Assembly (NCBI RefSeq): GCF_026626635.1
Contig: NZ_JAPNKA010000001.1
Span: 10,834,501 to 10,898,500 of the forward strand
DNA: 64,000 nucleotides
From: Archangium lansingense
Lineage (GTDB): Bacteria > Myxococcota > Myxococcia > Myxococcales > Myxococcaceae
Direction of reading: 5' to 3'
Shown here: in pieces, positions 41,381 through 50,135 of the stretch
Layout: each line of letters begins with the position of its first letter
Numbering within the stretch: the stretch's first letter is position 1
The notes under the pieces: generated by a model
The model's input: the letters and a program-made list of their open reading frames with translations, nothing else
Told to the model about the DNA's origin: nothing
Database searches by the model: none
Translations under genes and position numbers: made by a program

Positions 41381-42931
41381 ATGCGGCTCACCCTCCACCG
41401 TGGCGTCAGCCTCGCCGTCCTCGCCTCGGCCCGTACCGAGGCGGAGCACCATGAGGACCTGGGTTGCAGCATCCAGGGCCCCACCGCCCGCCCCGTGCGA
41501 CAGGCCCATGCACCCCTGAAGCAACGGCTCGCCGAGCTGGGCCCGGAGCGCTCCCTGCGCGAGGCGAAGGCCCTCGTGCGCTGGCTGGAGGAGACGCCCG
41601 GCTATGCCGCGCTCTGCGGCGAGGGCCGACGGCGTGGAGGCCGGCGCCCGCTGCGCCCCGAAGTACTGTTCCCCAACGCGGCGCAGCACAAGCCCCGCAT
41701 CCTCCACCTGCGCCAGGAGGAGCTGGGGCTCGACTTCCCCGTCAAGGCCCGCGAGTGGCCGGCCCTCGCCGAGCTCTTCGCCTCACTGGCGCGCGGAGCC
41801 ACCCGGGCTGAGCTGCGCGCCCTCTCAGCCGTGCCCGCGGTGGGCGAGCTGCTCGCGGACATGTCCAGCGCGGGCTGGTTGGTGCGCCACGAGGGCCCCG
41901 TGGAGGTGCCCGCCCCCGGCGCCCTCTTCGTCGGCCACAACACCGTGCTGGTGTCGAGCACCCAAGCGCGCGTCCTGGTGGACCCGTACTTCCGCCCCGC
42001 CAGCCAGCTCGACCGGCCGGACTACCCGCCCATGCAGCCGAGAGACCTCGGCCGAGTGGACGCGGTGGTCATCACCCACTCGCATGGGGACCACTTCCAC
42101 CTGGGCTCGCTGCTGCAGTTGCCGCGTGACACGCGCCTCTTCGTCCCAGCGGTGGAGCGCGAGAGTCTCTTCTCCACCGACTGCGTGCTGCGGCTGAAGC
42201 AGCTCGGCTACACCCGCGTCGAGGCGCTGCGATGGGGCGAGGAGCGGCTCGTGGGAGACATCACCGTGCGCGCCCTGCCCTTCTACGGCGAGCAGCCCAC
42301 CGACGGAGAGGGCCTCTACCCGGACCTCTTCAACGAGGGGAACACCTGGCTGGTGCGCGCGCCGGGCTTCTCCGCGGCCTTCTTCGCCGATGCCGGGCAC
42401 GACGTGCGCGGGGACATGCGCGCCGTCTGCCGCGCACTGAAGAAGGAGGCGCCCGTGGACGTGCTCTTCTGCGGGGTGCGCGGCTTCCGGCTCGAGCCCC
42501 TCTTCTTCGGCTACACCACGCTGGACGCCTACCTGGTCGACGTGCCCGTGGAATCACTGGTGAAGCCGCAGCAGCTCATGGCCGGGCCGGAGGAGGCCCT
42601 GCACTATGGCGAGCTGCTCGGCGCGCGCTACGTGGTGCCATGTGCCGACGGGGGCGCCCCCTGGTACTGGCGCGAGGGCATGGGCCCGCGCTACCCGGGC
42701 TACCCTGGCGAGCCGGTGAGTGGCGCCAGCACCCTGGACGAGAACCCCGACGCAGACCCCTACCCCGAGCGGCTCAAGCAGGTGCGCCGACAAGTGGGGC
42801 ACGGGCCGCAGGCGCTGCTGATGCGCCCCGGCGAGGCCCTCGGCTGGCAGGGCCGTAAGGCACCCGAGCTCATCCAGTACCCCGGCTTCACGTGGCCGTT
42901 CGGCGGCATGCCCACGCGGCGCGGAGCGTGA
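41381..42931 (+). CDS. MBL-fold metallo-hydrolase
   Basis: About 516 residues. Residues ~1-190 are a unique N-terminal domain; the metallo-beta-lactamase fold follows with VVITHSHGDHFHLGSL (H-x-H-x-D-H), FFADAGHDVRG and later His residues. The UlaG/RomA-like layout (TWLVRAPGFSAAFFADAGHD) suggests phosphodiesterase or lactonase-type chemistry; substrate unknown. The ATG at 41381 begins the regular reading; another at 41333 adds 16 residues. It lies 10 bases from the convergent gene at 42941. Confidence 0.85.
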   Translation: MRLTLHRGVSLAVLASARTEAEHHEDLGCSIQGPTARPVRQAHAPLKQRLAELGPERSLREAKALVRWLEETPGYAALCGEGRRRGGRRPLRPEVLFPNAAQHKPRILHLRQEELGLDFPVKAREWPALAELFASLARGATRAELRALSAVPAVGELLADMSSAGWLVRHEGPVEVPAPGALFVGHNTVLVSSTQARVLVDPYFRPASQLDRPDYPPMQPRDLGRVDAVVITHSHGDHFHLGSLLQLPRDTRLFVPAVERESLFSTDCVLRLKQLGYTRVEALRWGEERLVGDITVRALPFYGEQPTDGEGLYPDLFNEGNTWLVRAPGFSAAFFADAGHDVRGDMRAVCRALKKEAPVDVLFCGVRGFRLEPLFFGYTTLDAYLVDVPVESLVKPQQLMAGPEEALHYGELLGARYVVPCADGGAPWYWREGMGPRYPGYPGEPVSGASTLDENPDADPYPERLKQVRRQVGHGPQALLMRPGEALGWQGRKAPELIQYPGFTWPFGGMPTRRGA

Positions 42932-42940
42932 CGAGCCCGC

Positions 42941-43228
42941 TCAGATGCCTCCCGATGGCGTCCGCGGTTCCTCGGGCTCGAGGTTCTTGAGGGGCTCCTC
43001 CGGGAAGGACTTCAGCTTGAGCAGGCCCGCGAGCACGTGCAGCTTCTCGTGGACCGACTCGTTGCTGTACTCGTGCAGGTCCATCAAGGCCTGGGCGTAG
43101 TCTGTGAGCGCGGCCAGCCACTCGTGCAGACTCTCCGGGCTCGTGGGCTTCGCGCGAGCGTCCTCGATTCGTGCGAAGGCTTCGTGCAGCCTGTCGGCCG
43201 CGTCGTCCAGGTGCTTGGGAAGTGCCAT
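42941..43228 (-). CDS. Small helical protein of unknown function
   Basis: A 95-residue, almost all-helical cytoplasmic protein (LDDAADRLHEAFARIEDARAKP; LHEWLAALTDYAQALMDLHE) with an acidic Pro-rich tail. AGGGAG precedes the ATG by 6 bases. Codon use is like its neighbours. No family recognised. Confidence 0.65.
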   Translation of the reverse strand: MALPKHLDDAADRLHEAFARIEDARAKPTSPESLHEWLAALTDYAQALMDLHEYSNESVHEKLHVLAGLLKLKSFPEEPLKNLEPEEPRTPSGGI

Positions 43229-43500
43229 GGTCGTCTCCCTCTCCCCCACCATGGGACTTGCCCTCCCCGATGTGCCAGGGTGGGGCCGCGTGCCGGAGGG
43301 CCCCGCGGACACGCCGGAAGGCGCTCCCCTCTGGCGCCCCGAGGAAGCCTGGCGTCCATGCACCTCCGTACGCCGGGTCGATGGGCGGGCATTCGAGCCT
43401 CACCCTTTCGCCACCGCATGCACCCATGAGGAAGCGGACGAATCCTCCAGCTTCGTGACGCGGCCCGTCATGGCCGCGACAAATGGAATGGAGGCCGACC

Positions 43501-43719
43501 ATGCGAGGACGTAAGCGCGTGTGCAAGAAGCACATCAAGCAGGCGGGCTGGAGCATCACCACCGAGGGCCAGCAGGAGCAGGGCTATCACCTGGAGCTCC
43601 ATGGTCCGCGAGGGGAGCAGATGAAGGTCGATGCCCCCAACAAGGCCCGCGCCTACCGCCATGCGGAGCGGCAGGTGAATGGCTCGGAACCGGGAAGGGC
43701 GCTCTGGGCGAGGCCATGA
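43501..43719 (+). CDS. Small basic protein of unknown function
   Basis: A 72-residue basic protein (RGRKRVCKKHIKQAGWSIT at the start) with a beta-like centre (YHLELHGPRGEQMKVDAP). GGAGG lies 6 bases before the ATG at 43501. Size and charge would suit nucleic-acid binding, but that is only a guess. The ~270 bases upstream hold nothing else that I can see. Confidence 0.55.
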   Translation: MRGRKRVCKKHIKQAGWSITTEGQQEQGYHLELHGPRGEQMKVDAPNKARAYRHAERQVNGSEPGRALWARP

Positions 43720-43827
43720 GTCGCTCCACTCGCCAGAGGAGCAGCCGGGCGGGCTGGAGCACCGTTTGCCGTCCTGCCCCCATCGGTCCCCAGTCCTAAC
43801 CTACCTGCCAGGACACCGGAGCGTGCC

Positions 43828-44697
43828 ATGAGCATTCAAGAGAACGAGCAGCCGACTGTTGGGCAGGGCAGCAGCCAGGACACTCCCGAACAGTCGAGCA
43901 GGCCAAGCAAGGCGCCGCCGCCCATGCAGGCGGATCAGCGTCCTCCCATCGAGCGCGGTGCGCACCTGCTGGCGCTCAGCACGCTCAAGAACGCCGAGAT
44001 TCCCTTCGTGGTCGCGGGCGCCTATGCGCTCCACCTCTATACGGGCATCTACCGCGACACCAAGGACCTGGACATCTTCCTCAAGCGCGAGCACGTGGAG
44101 CGCGCGATGGAGTCCCTGCACACCATGGGCTTCGAGACGAAGATGCATGACCCCGTGTGGATCGCGAAGGCCTACGCCAACGACGAGTACTTCGCCGACC
44201 TCATCTTCAGCTCGGGCAACGGCGTGGCGGTAGTGGATGACCATTGGATCGACGAGGCCCACCCGGGCGTCATCCACGGGCTGCCCATCCTGGTGGCGCC
44301 TCCCGAGGACATCATCTGGTCCAAGGCCTTCGTCTGCGAGCGCGAGCGCTTCGACGGCACCGACATCAACCACCTCATCCTCGCCCGCGGCAAGCAGATG
44401 GACTGGAAGCACCTGATGGCGCGATTCGACCCGCACTGGGAGGTGCTCCTGGCCCACGTGACCTTTTACCGCTTCAGCTACCCGGGCCAGCGCGACCATG
44501 TGCCCCGCTGGGTCTGGGACGAGCTGCTCGAGCGAGCCCGCGACCAGCACAACGAGCCCGAGAAGAAGAAGCTCTGCCGGGGAATGTTGATCGCCAAGGG
44601 GCAGTACAGTGTGGATGTCGAGCACTGGGGCTATACCGACGCCCGCATCGAGGAGGTTGCGACGTTCCGCGACTACCAGGAGGCGAAGAAGGACTGA
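43828..44697 (+). CDS. Nucleotidyltransferase-fold protein
   Basis: A 289-residue protein. After a disordered ~45-residue start, IPFVVAGAYALHLYTGIYRDTKDLDIFLK has the GxxA...R.TKDLDI pattern of the nucleotidyltransferase fold (MNT/AbiEii-like, with the D-x-D metal pair). FADLIFSSGNGVAVVDDHW and VAPPEDIIWSKAFV continue the fold as in DUF6036/AbiEii-type proteins. It could adenylylate a partner or be a catalytically altered relative. No HEPN or AbiEi gene is adjacent, so a toxin-antitoxin role is not supported. Confidence 0.75.
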   Translation: MSIQENEQPTVGQGSSQDTPEQSSRPSKAPPPMQADQRPPIERGAHLLALSTLKNAEIPFVVAGAYALHLYTGIYRDTKDLDIFLKREHVERAMESLHTMGFETKMHDPVWIAKAYANDEYFADLIFSSGNGVAVVDDHWIDEAHPGVIHGLPILVAPPEDIIWSKAFVCERERFDGTDINHLILARGKQMDWKHLMARFDPHWEVLLAHVTFYRFSYPGQRDHVPRWVWDELLERARDQHNEPEKKKLCRGMLIAKGQYSVDVEHWGYTDARIEEVATFRDYQEAKKD

Positions 44698-44711
44698 GGC
44701 GCACGGCGAGG

Positions 44712-44746
44712 CCCTTGCTCGATAGGCTGTTCACCACTAGCAAGGG
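44712..44746 (+). terminator. Possible hairpin after the nucleotidyltransferase-like gene
   Basis: An 8-bp stem (CCCTTGCT / AGCAAGGG) with a 19-base loop, followed by GACTTCTCG. Weak; it may separate this gene from the YkgJ gene. Confidence 0.3.
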
Positions 44747-44776
44747 GACTTCTCGCTCCCCGGAAGCCGTGCCCTG

Positions 44777-45175
44777 ATGCCCCTGTCCACGCTCTGCCTG
44801 CGCTGCGGTCTGTGCTGCGACGGAACCCTCTTCACCCACGTCCCGCTGCGCAGCACCGAGACCGGTCCCTTGAAGGCCCTGGGGCTGCCCGTGAAGGAGC
44901 GCGAGGACGGCACGCCCATCCTCCCGCAGCGCTGCGCGGCGTTGGACGGACGGAAGTGCACCGCCTACGCGGCGCGTCCCGAGGAGTGTCGCCGCTACCA
45001 CTGCCACCTCTTCAGCGCGCTCTCCGAGGGGGAGGTGTCCCTCGAGGAGGCGCTCTCGGTGGTGGATGGGGCCCACGCCCTGCTCGCCTCCGCGAATGGA
45101 GAGCGTGGACCCGAGGTCGAGGACTACCTCGACCGTCACTTCCGGGGCCGGCACCGGCGCAACACGGCGCAGTAG
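44777..45175 (+). CDS. YkgJ-family cysteine cluster protein
   Basis: A 132-residue protein with CLRCGLCCDGTLF, QRCAAL..RKCTAYAARPEECRRYHC: the YkgJ zinc- or iron-chelating cysteine cluster, with eight conserved Cys. Members of the family are proposed metal-binding proteins of unknown role. The ATG at 44777 opens directly into the first cluster. Convergent with the sigma factor, 10 bases apart. Confidence 0.9.
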   Translation: MPLSTLCLRCGLCCDGTLFTHVPLRSTETGPLKALGLPVKEREDGTPILPQRCAALDGRKCTAYAARPEECRRYHCHLFSALSEGEVSLEEALSVVDGAHALLASANGERGPEVEDYLDRHFRGRHRRNTAQ

Positions 45176-45185
45176 CCCCGCCCGC

Positions 45186-46277
45186 TCACCCCTTGGGGTT
45201 GGCCACCAGGTCGAAGTCCGGAATGTGCTCGCGCATGTAGTCGCGCATCCGGTTGATGAGCGCCGCTTCGATCTGCCTCGCCCGCTCGCGGCTCACCCCG
45301 TACTTGTCCCCGATGTCCTGGAGCGTCAGCGGCTCGTCGGAGATCAGCCGGTTCTCGAAGATGTAGCGCTCCTTGCCCTCCAGCGACTGGGCGAAGTCCT
45401 GCAGCTTCTCGCGGAACAGCGCCTTGAGCTGCTCGTTGCCCAGCCGCTCCTCGGCGCCGACCGACGAGGACGGCAGGAACCGGTCCATCCGCGTCGCCGT
45501 CGAGTCGTCTCCTCCCACCGGCGCGTCCAGCGACATCTCGTCGTGGCCCAGCCGCTGGTCCATCTCCACCACGTCCTGCTCGGAGACGTTGAGGCGCTCG
45601 GCCAGCATCTTCGGCGTCACCTCGAAGCCCTGCGCCATCAACCTGTCCTGCTCCTGGCGCAGCTTGAAGAAGAGCTTCCGCTGGGCTTCCGTCGTCCCCA
45701 GCTTCACCATCTTCCAGTTGTCCATGATGTAACGCAGGATGTAGGCGCGTATCCACCAGGCGGCGTAGGAGCTGAGCTTCACCCCCCGCTCCGGGTCGTA
45801 CTTCTTCACTGCCTGCATCAGCCCGATGTTGCCCTCCTGCACCAGGTCCAGCAAGGACAGGGGGTTACGGTGGTACTCGTGTGCCAACTTCACCACCAGT
45901 CGCAGGTTGGCCGCCACCAGCCGGTAGGCCGCCTTCACGTCCCCCGTGTCCCGGAAGTGCCTGGCCAGTGACACCTCCTCCTCCCGGCTGAGCAGGGGGT
46001 GGCGCTGCACCTCGTTCATGTAGGCCTGGAGGGGGTCGGTCCGGGCCAGCCCCGTCTCCCCCGCCTTCACCAGGGCAGCCCTAGGGGGCCGCGGGACCTC
46101 CTCCACCTCGGCCTCTACCTCCTCCAGCTCCTCGGGGGCGGGCTCCAGGGATTCGGGTTCCACCTCGGCGGACTCGGCCTCCACCACCTCGGCTTCCTCG
46201 GGGGGCGGGGCGGCGGCGGGCCGCTTCGCCCGGGTCCTCGTCCCCGTTCCTGCCGTCTTCTTCCTCCCAATCGCCAT
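45186..46277 (-). CDS. rpoH: RpoH-family sigma factor (sigma-32-like)
   Basis: A 363-residue sigma-70-family factor. Region 1.2/2 (DPLQAYMNEVQRHPLLSREEE; LVVKLAHEYHRNPLSLLDLVQEGNIGLMQAV; YAAWWIRAYILRYIM) is followed by the RpoH box AQRKLFFKLRQEQDRL and region 4.2 YGVSRERARQIEAALINRMR. The box marks the heat-shock group, which in myxobacteria includes development-related sigma factors (SigB/SigC). Unlike E. coli RpoH (about 285 residues) it has a ~95-residue N-terminal extension, Glu/Pro/Ala-rich and very acidic. It diverges from a DEAD-box helicase gene. Confidence 0.88.
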   Translation of the reverse strand: MAIGRKKTAGTGTRTRAKRPAAAPPPEEAEVVEAESAEVEPESLEPAPEELEEVEAEVEEVPRPPRAALVKAGETGLARTDPLQAYMNEVQRHPLLSREEEVSLARHFRDTGDVKAAYRLVAANLRLVVKLAHEYHRNPLSLLDLVQEGNIGLMQAVKKYDPERGVKLSSYAAWWIRAYILRYIMDNWKMVKLGTTEAQRKLFFKLRQEQDRLMAQGFEVTPKMLAERLNVSEQDVVEMDQRLGHDEMSLDAPVGGDDSTATRMDRFLPSSSVGAEERLGNEQLKALFREKLQDFAQSLEGKERYIFENRLISDEPLTLQDIGDKYGVSRERARQIEAALINRMRDYMREHIPDFDLVANPKG

Positions 46278-46346
46278 GAGGAGTTCCTTAAGCAAAGTGA
46301 GCCGATTGTTGCCAGAGCCTAATGCAGGGGTTATGCCCCAAGCTTG

Positions 46347-48776
46347 ATGAGTGACCTTCAATCTCCGGACCAGCCGGAAACCACTGCCGAAGCCCCGTCG
46401 CGCCCCGCCGAGTACGTCGCGGACGTCAGCTTCGATGACCTGAACCTGTCCGAGCCCCTCCGTCGCGGCATCGCGGACCGTGGCTATACCAACCCCACCC
46501 CTGTCCAGGCCAAGGCCTTTGGCCCCGTCATGCAGGGCAGGGATCTCATCGTGCGCAGCAAGACCGGCACGGGCAAGACGGCCGCCTTCGGCCTCCCCCT
46601 GCTGGAGAAGATCTCCCCCGAGGACAAGCGCGTGCGCGCCCTCATCCTCTGCCCCACCCGCGAGCTGGCCCTCCAGGTGTCCGAGGAGCTGGCCGCCCTG
46701 GGCAAGCACAAGGGCGTCAAGGTGGCCGCCATCTACGGCGGCGCCTCCATGAAGCAGCAGGAGGACGCCCTCGAGGAGGGCACCCAGATCATCGTGGGCA
46801 CGCCCGGCCGGGTGTTCGATCACATCAACCGCGGCAACCTCAAGCTCGAGGGCTGCACCCACGCGGTGCTCGATGAAGCCGACGAGATGCTCAACCAGGG
46901 CTTCTACGAGGAAGTCACCCGCATCCTCGACCGCCTTCCGAAGGACCGGCAGGTGCTGCTCTTCAGCGCCACGGTGCCCACGGACATCCAGAACCTGATT
47001 GCCCGGTACACGACGAACGCGGAGACGCTGCTGCTCTCCGGCGACGTCTTCACCGTCGAGCACATCCACCACATCCGCTACGACGTGTCGGACGCGCTGC
47101 CCAAGCCGCGCAACCTCATCTACGTGCTGGAGGCGGAGGAGCCGCAGAACGCCATCATCTTCTGCAACACCCGGGATGACACGGCGCTGGTGACGGCGGT
47201 GCTCAACCGCAACGGCTTCGACGCGGAGCTGCTCAACGGAGACCTGCCGCAGAAGGAGCGCGAGCGGGTGATGGGCAAGGTGAAGCGCGGGGAAGTGGCC
47301 TTCATGGTGGCCACGGACATCGCGGCGCGCGGCATCGACATCTCCGGCCTCGAGTACGTCATCAACTACTCGCTGCCCGAGGATCCGGCCGTGTACCTGC
47401 ACCGGGTGGGCCGCACCGGCCGCATCGGCAACAAGGGCACCGCCATCAACCTCTTCTCCGGCCGCGAGCTGGCCACGTACACCACGCTGGAGAAGAAGTT
47501 CGGCATCAAGTTCGAGAAGCGCGAGATGCCCGCCCCCGAGGAGGCCATGCGCCTGTGGGCCGAGCGCCACGTGCGTGAAATCCGCGAGGCCGCCTCCGGC
47601 GCCATCTTCGAGGGCTTCCTGCCCCTGGCCGCGCAGCTCAAGGCCCGGCCGGATGCGGATGACCTGATGGCCTTCCTGCTGAAGTACTTCTTCAGCCACC
47701 TGCGCATGGAGAAGGCACAGGCCGCCCAGCAGGCCGAGCGTCCCGAGCAGGAGCCCAAGCCCGAGGGCCGCCGCAAGGACCGCGAGCGCGAGCGTCCCCG
47801 TGACCGCGAGCGGGATCGGGACAGGCCGCCGCGGCGCGAGGAGCGCCGGGAGTCCCGTGGGGAGCCGTCCGGCGAGTCGCGTGAGCGCGGCGAGCGGGGT
47901 GACAAGCGCCGCCGTGAGCGCCCCGAGCGGAGTGAGCGCGGCCCTGCGTCCATCGAGGCCGGCCCCGGCGAGGTGAAGCTGTGGGTCAACCTGGGCACCG
48001 AGGATGGCCTTGGGCCTGGCAGCATCGTCACTGCCCTGGAGGAGTCAGGCGCTCCCGCCAACAAGGTGGTGCGTGCCGACCTCAAGCCCGGCTTCGCCTA
48101 CGTCTTCATCGCCGAGGAGGACCTGGCGGGCTTCGAGGCCCTCACCGGCAAGACGTACAAGGACAAGACGCTGAAGGTGGAGAAGAGCCGGCCGCGCGGC
48201 GAGCGCGATCCGAACCGGCCGCCGCCCTCTCCCGACGCCGGCCCTGGCGAGGTGAAGCTGAAGTTCAACCTCGGCATGAACGACGGCCTGGACGAGGCGA
48301 AGTTCATCGCCGCCCTGGAGGCCGCTGGCGCTCCTGCGGGCAAGGTGAACAAGGCGCTGCTCCGTCCCGACTACGGCTACGCCTACGTGCCCGAGGCGGA
48401 GGCTCCCGCCTTCGAGGGCCTCGCTGGCAAGCAGCACGGCGAGAAGGCGCTGAAGGTGGATAAGCACCGGCCTCGCGGCACCCGCGAGCGTCCTCCGCGC
48501 CGTGAGCGCTCCGAGCGTCCCGAGTCCACGCCCGAGGTGCCCGGCCAGGCGCGCCTGTGGGTGGGCCTGGGCCGCTCCGAGGTGCAGGACGAGGCCGCCG
48601 TCACCAGCACCCTGGAGTCCATGGGGGCTCCTGCGGGCAAGGTGCAGCGCGTGGAGCTCAAGCCCACCTACTCGTACGTCTTCGTCGCCGACGAGGATGT
48701 GCCGGCCTTCGAGGCCCTCAACGGCAAGCAGCACGGCGAGAAGACGCTGAAGCTGGAGCGGGCCCGGCGCCGGTAG
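46347..48776 (+). CDS. deaD: DEAD-box RNA helicase with three C-terminal DbpA-like repeats
   Basis: An 809-residue RNA helicase. FDDLNLSEPLRRGIADRGYTNPTPVQ (Q motif), SKTGTGKTAAFGLPLL (Walker A), PTRELALQV, VLDEADEML, SAT and HRVGRTGRIG are all present. A long Arg/Glu/Pro-rich linker (about residues 470-535) follows. Three tandem ~75-residue domains then start near residues 539, 632 and 733, each VKL-x-VNLG...APA-KV...Y-YV...F-ALxGK, resembling the DbpA RNA-binding domain that is normally single. ATG at 46347 has no ribosome site. Probably in ribosome or mRNA remodelling. Confidence 0.92.
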   Translation: MSDLQSPDQPETTAEAPSRPAEYVADVSFDDLNLSEPLRRGIADRGYTNPTPVQAKAFGPVMQGRDLIVRSKTGTGKTAAFGLPLLEKISPEDKRVRALILCPTRELALQVSEELAALGKHKGVKVAAIYGGASMKQQEDALEEGTQIIVGTPGRVFDHINRGNLKLEGCTHAVLDEADEMLNQGFYEEVTRILDRLPKDRQVLLFSATVPTDIQNLIARYTTNAETLLLSGDVFTVEHIHHIRYDVSDALPKPRNLIYVLEAEEPQNAIIFCNTRDDTALVTAVLNRNGFDAELLNGDLPQKERERVMGKVKRGEVAFMVATDIAARGIDISGLEYVINYSLPEDPAVYLHRVGRTGRIGNKGTAINLFSGRELATYTTLEKKFGIKFEKREMPAPEEAMRLWAERHVREIREAASGAIFEGFLPLAAQLKARPDADDLMAFLLKYFFSHLRMEKAQAAQQAERPEQEPKPEGRRKDRERERPRDRERDRDRPPRREERRESRGEPSGESRERGERGDKRRRERPERSERGPASIEAGPGEVKLWVNLGTEDGLGPGSIVTALEESGAPANKVVRADLKPGFAYVFIAEEDLAGFEALTGKTYKDKTLKVEKSRPRGERDPNRPPPSPDAGPGEVKLKFNLGMNDGLDEAKFIAALEAAGAPAGKVNKALLRPDYGYAYVPEAEAPAFEGLAGKQHGEKALKVDKHRPRGTRERPPRRERSERPESTPEVPGQARLWVGLGRSEVQDEAAVTSTLESMGAPAGKVQRVELKPTYSYVFVADEDVPAFEALNGKQHGEKTLKLERARRR

Positions 48777-48832
48777 TCGGGGCGAAGTGCGCCACGCGGC
48801 ACGGGATGCACCCTCACGTCATGTGGGGGGCA

Positions 48833-50128
48833 TCAAGTCCGCGCTCTACTGAGTTGGAGGACGCGGCTGATGGCCGCGTGCTGCGTGTCATCGGGCGTCC
48901 CGATGAGCACCGTGCCATCCGGCAGGAGGACCTGGAACTTATCGTCGGCGGTGAGGCCGTGGGTCACCTCGGAGAAGGACCAGCGGGAGCCTCCACCGGC
49001 GGGGGTGAGCCGCTCCAGGCACCTGTCGAACTCCGCCTCGGGGAGCAGTTGTAGCTGTTGCAGCAGCATGCTCGGGGTCAACCCGTAAAGATTGTCGGGA
49101 GCTTCGCGGAACAATACCCGCACCATGCTCCAGATGTGCCTGTCCTCGAGGAAGATGAGCTGGCCGGGGCGCATCACGAGCACTCCGGAGTAGCGCCCCT
49201 TGAACAAGCCGGCCTTCTCGCGACGCACGGCGGTGAACATGGCCAGGGCGTACGTGGGAGCGCTCTGAGCCTGTCCGCGCAACTCAGGCAGCCCACGCAG
49301 TGTGAGCACCACTCTCAGGCCCTCGAGATTCTTCATCCCCACCAGGAACGACCTCGGCCCGCCCTCCCGCCGCACGACCAGCCCGCCCCTGACAACAAGG
49401 GGATTGGTGAAGGCGTAACGGAGCGAGTCCAAAGCCAGCTGTTTCACCTGGCCACGTGCCGTGCGCCACACCAGCCTCCGAGGCGTGAGCCAGAACCGTG
49501 TCCGCCACCGCAGGAGCCCCAGGAGCAGGGGTAGGCCCACGAGGATGAGGAAGCCTGAAACCTGGTACCCCAGTTGCGTCAGGCCGAGCGCGCGGGCGGG
49601 AATGGCCCAGAACATACTCAAGAGGAACGCGGCCTGGCCGCCCGCTAAGTAGTCGACTCCCCCTGTCAGGAGCACGGGCTCTGCCTCACCGGGAACCTGG
49701 AGGAGCGGCGCGCGCGCCCAGGCTTCCAAGCGCGCAAGTGCCTCCGTGAAGGTCCACGCCCCCTCTGGCTCCCAGAAGGCCAACCGCTGGCGCACACGCT
49801 TCCGCAGCCGAGCGTCCAAGGCGTGAAGCTGACGGGTAAGGCGGTGCAGGGGATGATGCTCGGGCCAGGACTCCTGGCGCAGCCGGTGCTCGACACGCTC
49901 GAGGGCCTGCGCGAGCGGAGCTTCCAGCTCCCTCACCCGCCGCGGCAGCTCGGGGTCACGCTGGAGGTGATGTCTCCACCGGAAGGAGTCGAGCCCCTTC
50001 AACAGGGCCGCCTTGTGGGCCAGGGCCCGTTCGAGCACCTCCCAGGAGCCCTCGAGCTGGACGCGCAGCTCCTCTGGCGAGCGATGGGAAGACCCGGCAG
50101 CGGGTCGGAGCGAGGCACGCGAGGACAT
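48833..50128 (-). CDS. Membrane protein of unknown function
   Basis: A 431-residue protein. A helical N-terminal half (ELEAPLAQALERVEHRLRQE) is followed by two transmembrane helices (AAFLLSMFWAIPARALGL; GFLILVGLPLLLGLLRW) and a C-terminal region with PH-like features (FWLTPRRLVWRTARGQVKQLALDSLRYA). No catalytic motif. It starts 7 bases after the stop of an XRE-type regulator and is probably cotranscribed with it. Function unknown. Confidence 0.75.
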   Translation of the reverse strand: MSSRASLRPAAGSSHRSPEELRVQLEGSWEVLERALAHKAALLKGLDSFRWRHHLQRDPELPRRVRELEAPLAQALERVEHRLRQESWPEHHPLHRLTRQLHALDARLRKRVRQRLAFWEPEGAWTFTEALARLEAWARAPLLQVPGEAEPVLLTGGVDYLAGGQAAFLLSMFWAIPARALGLTQLGYQVSGFLILVGLPLLLGLLRWRTRFWLTPRRLVWRTARGQVKQLALDSLRYAFTNPLVVRGGLVVRREGGPRSFLVGMKNLEGLRVVLTLRGLPELRGQAQSAPTYALAMFTAVRREKAGLFKGRYSGVLVMRPGQLIFLEDRHIWSMVRVLFREAPDNLYGLTPSMLLQQLQLLPEAEFDRCLERLTPAGGGSRWSFSEVTHGLTADDKFQVLLPDGTVLIGTPDDTQHAAISRVLQLSRART

Positions 50129-50135
50129 GAGGTGG

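Noticed and set aside
43828-45175. Toxin-antitoxin pair (nucleotidyltransferase-like plus YkgJ)
   Set aside because: No HEPN or AbiEi-type partner; YkgJ proteins are not known antitoxins, and a hairpin separates the genes.
46309-46336. Possible -35/-10 (TTGCCA, 16 bases, TTATGC) before the helicase
   Set aside because: Would start the message only a few bases before the ATG; too weak to list without transcript data.
46278-47699. Open extension of the sigma-factor frame into the helicase gene
   Set aside because: The first ~470 codons have no conserved content and lie opposite the DEAD-box core; the ATG at 46277 begins a sensible protein.
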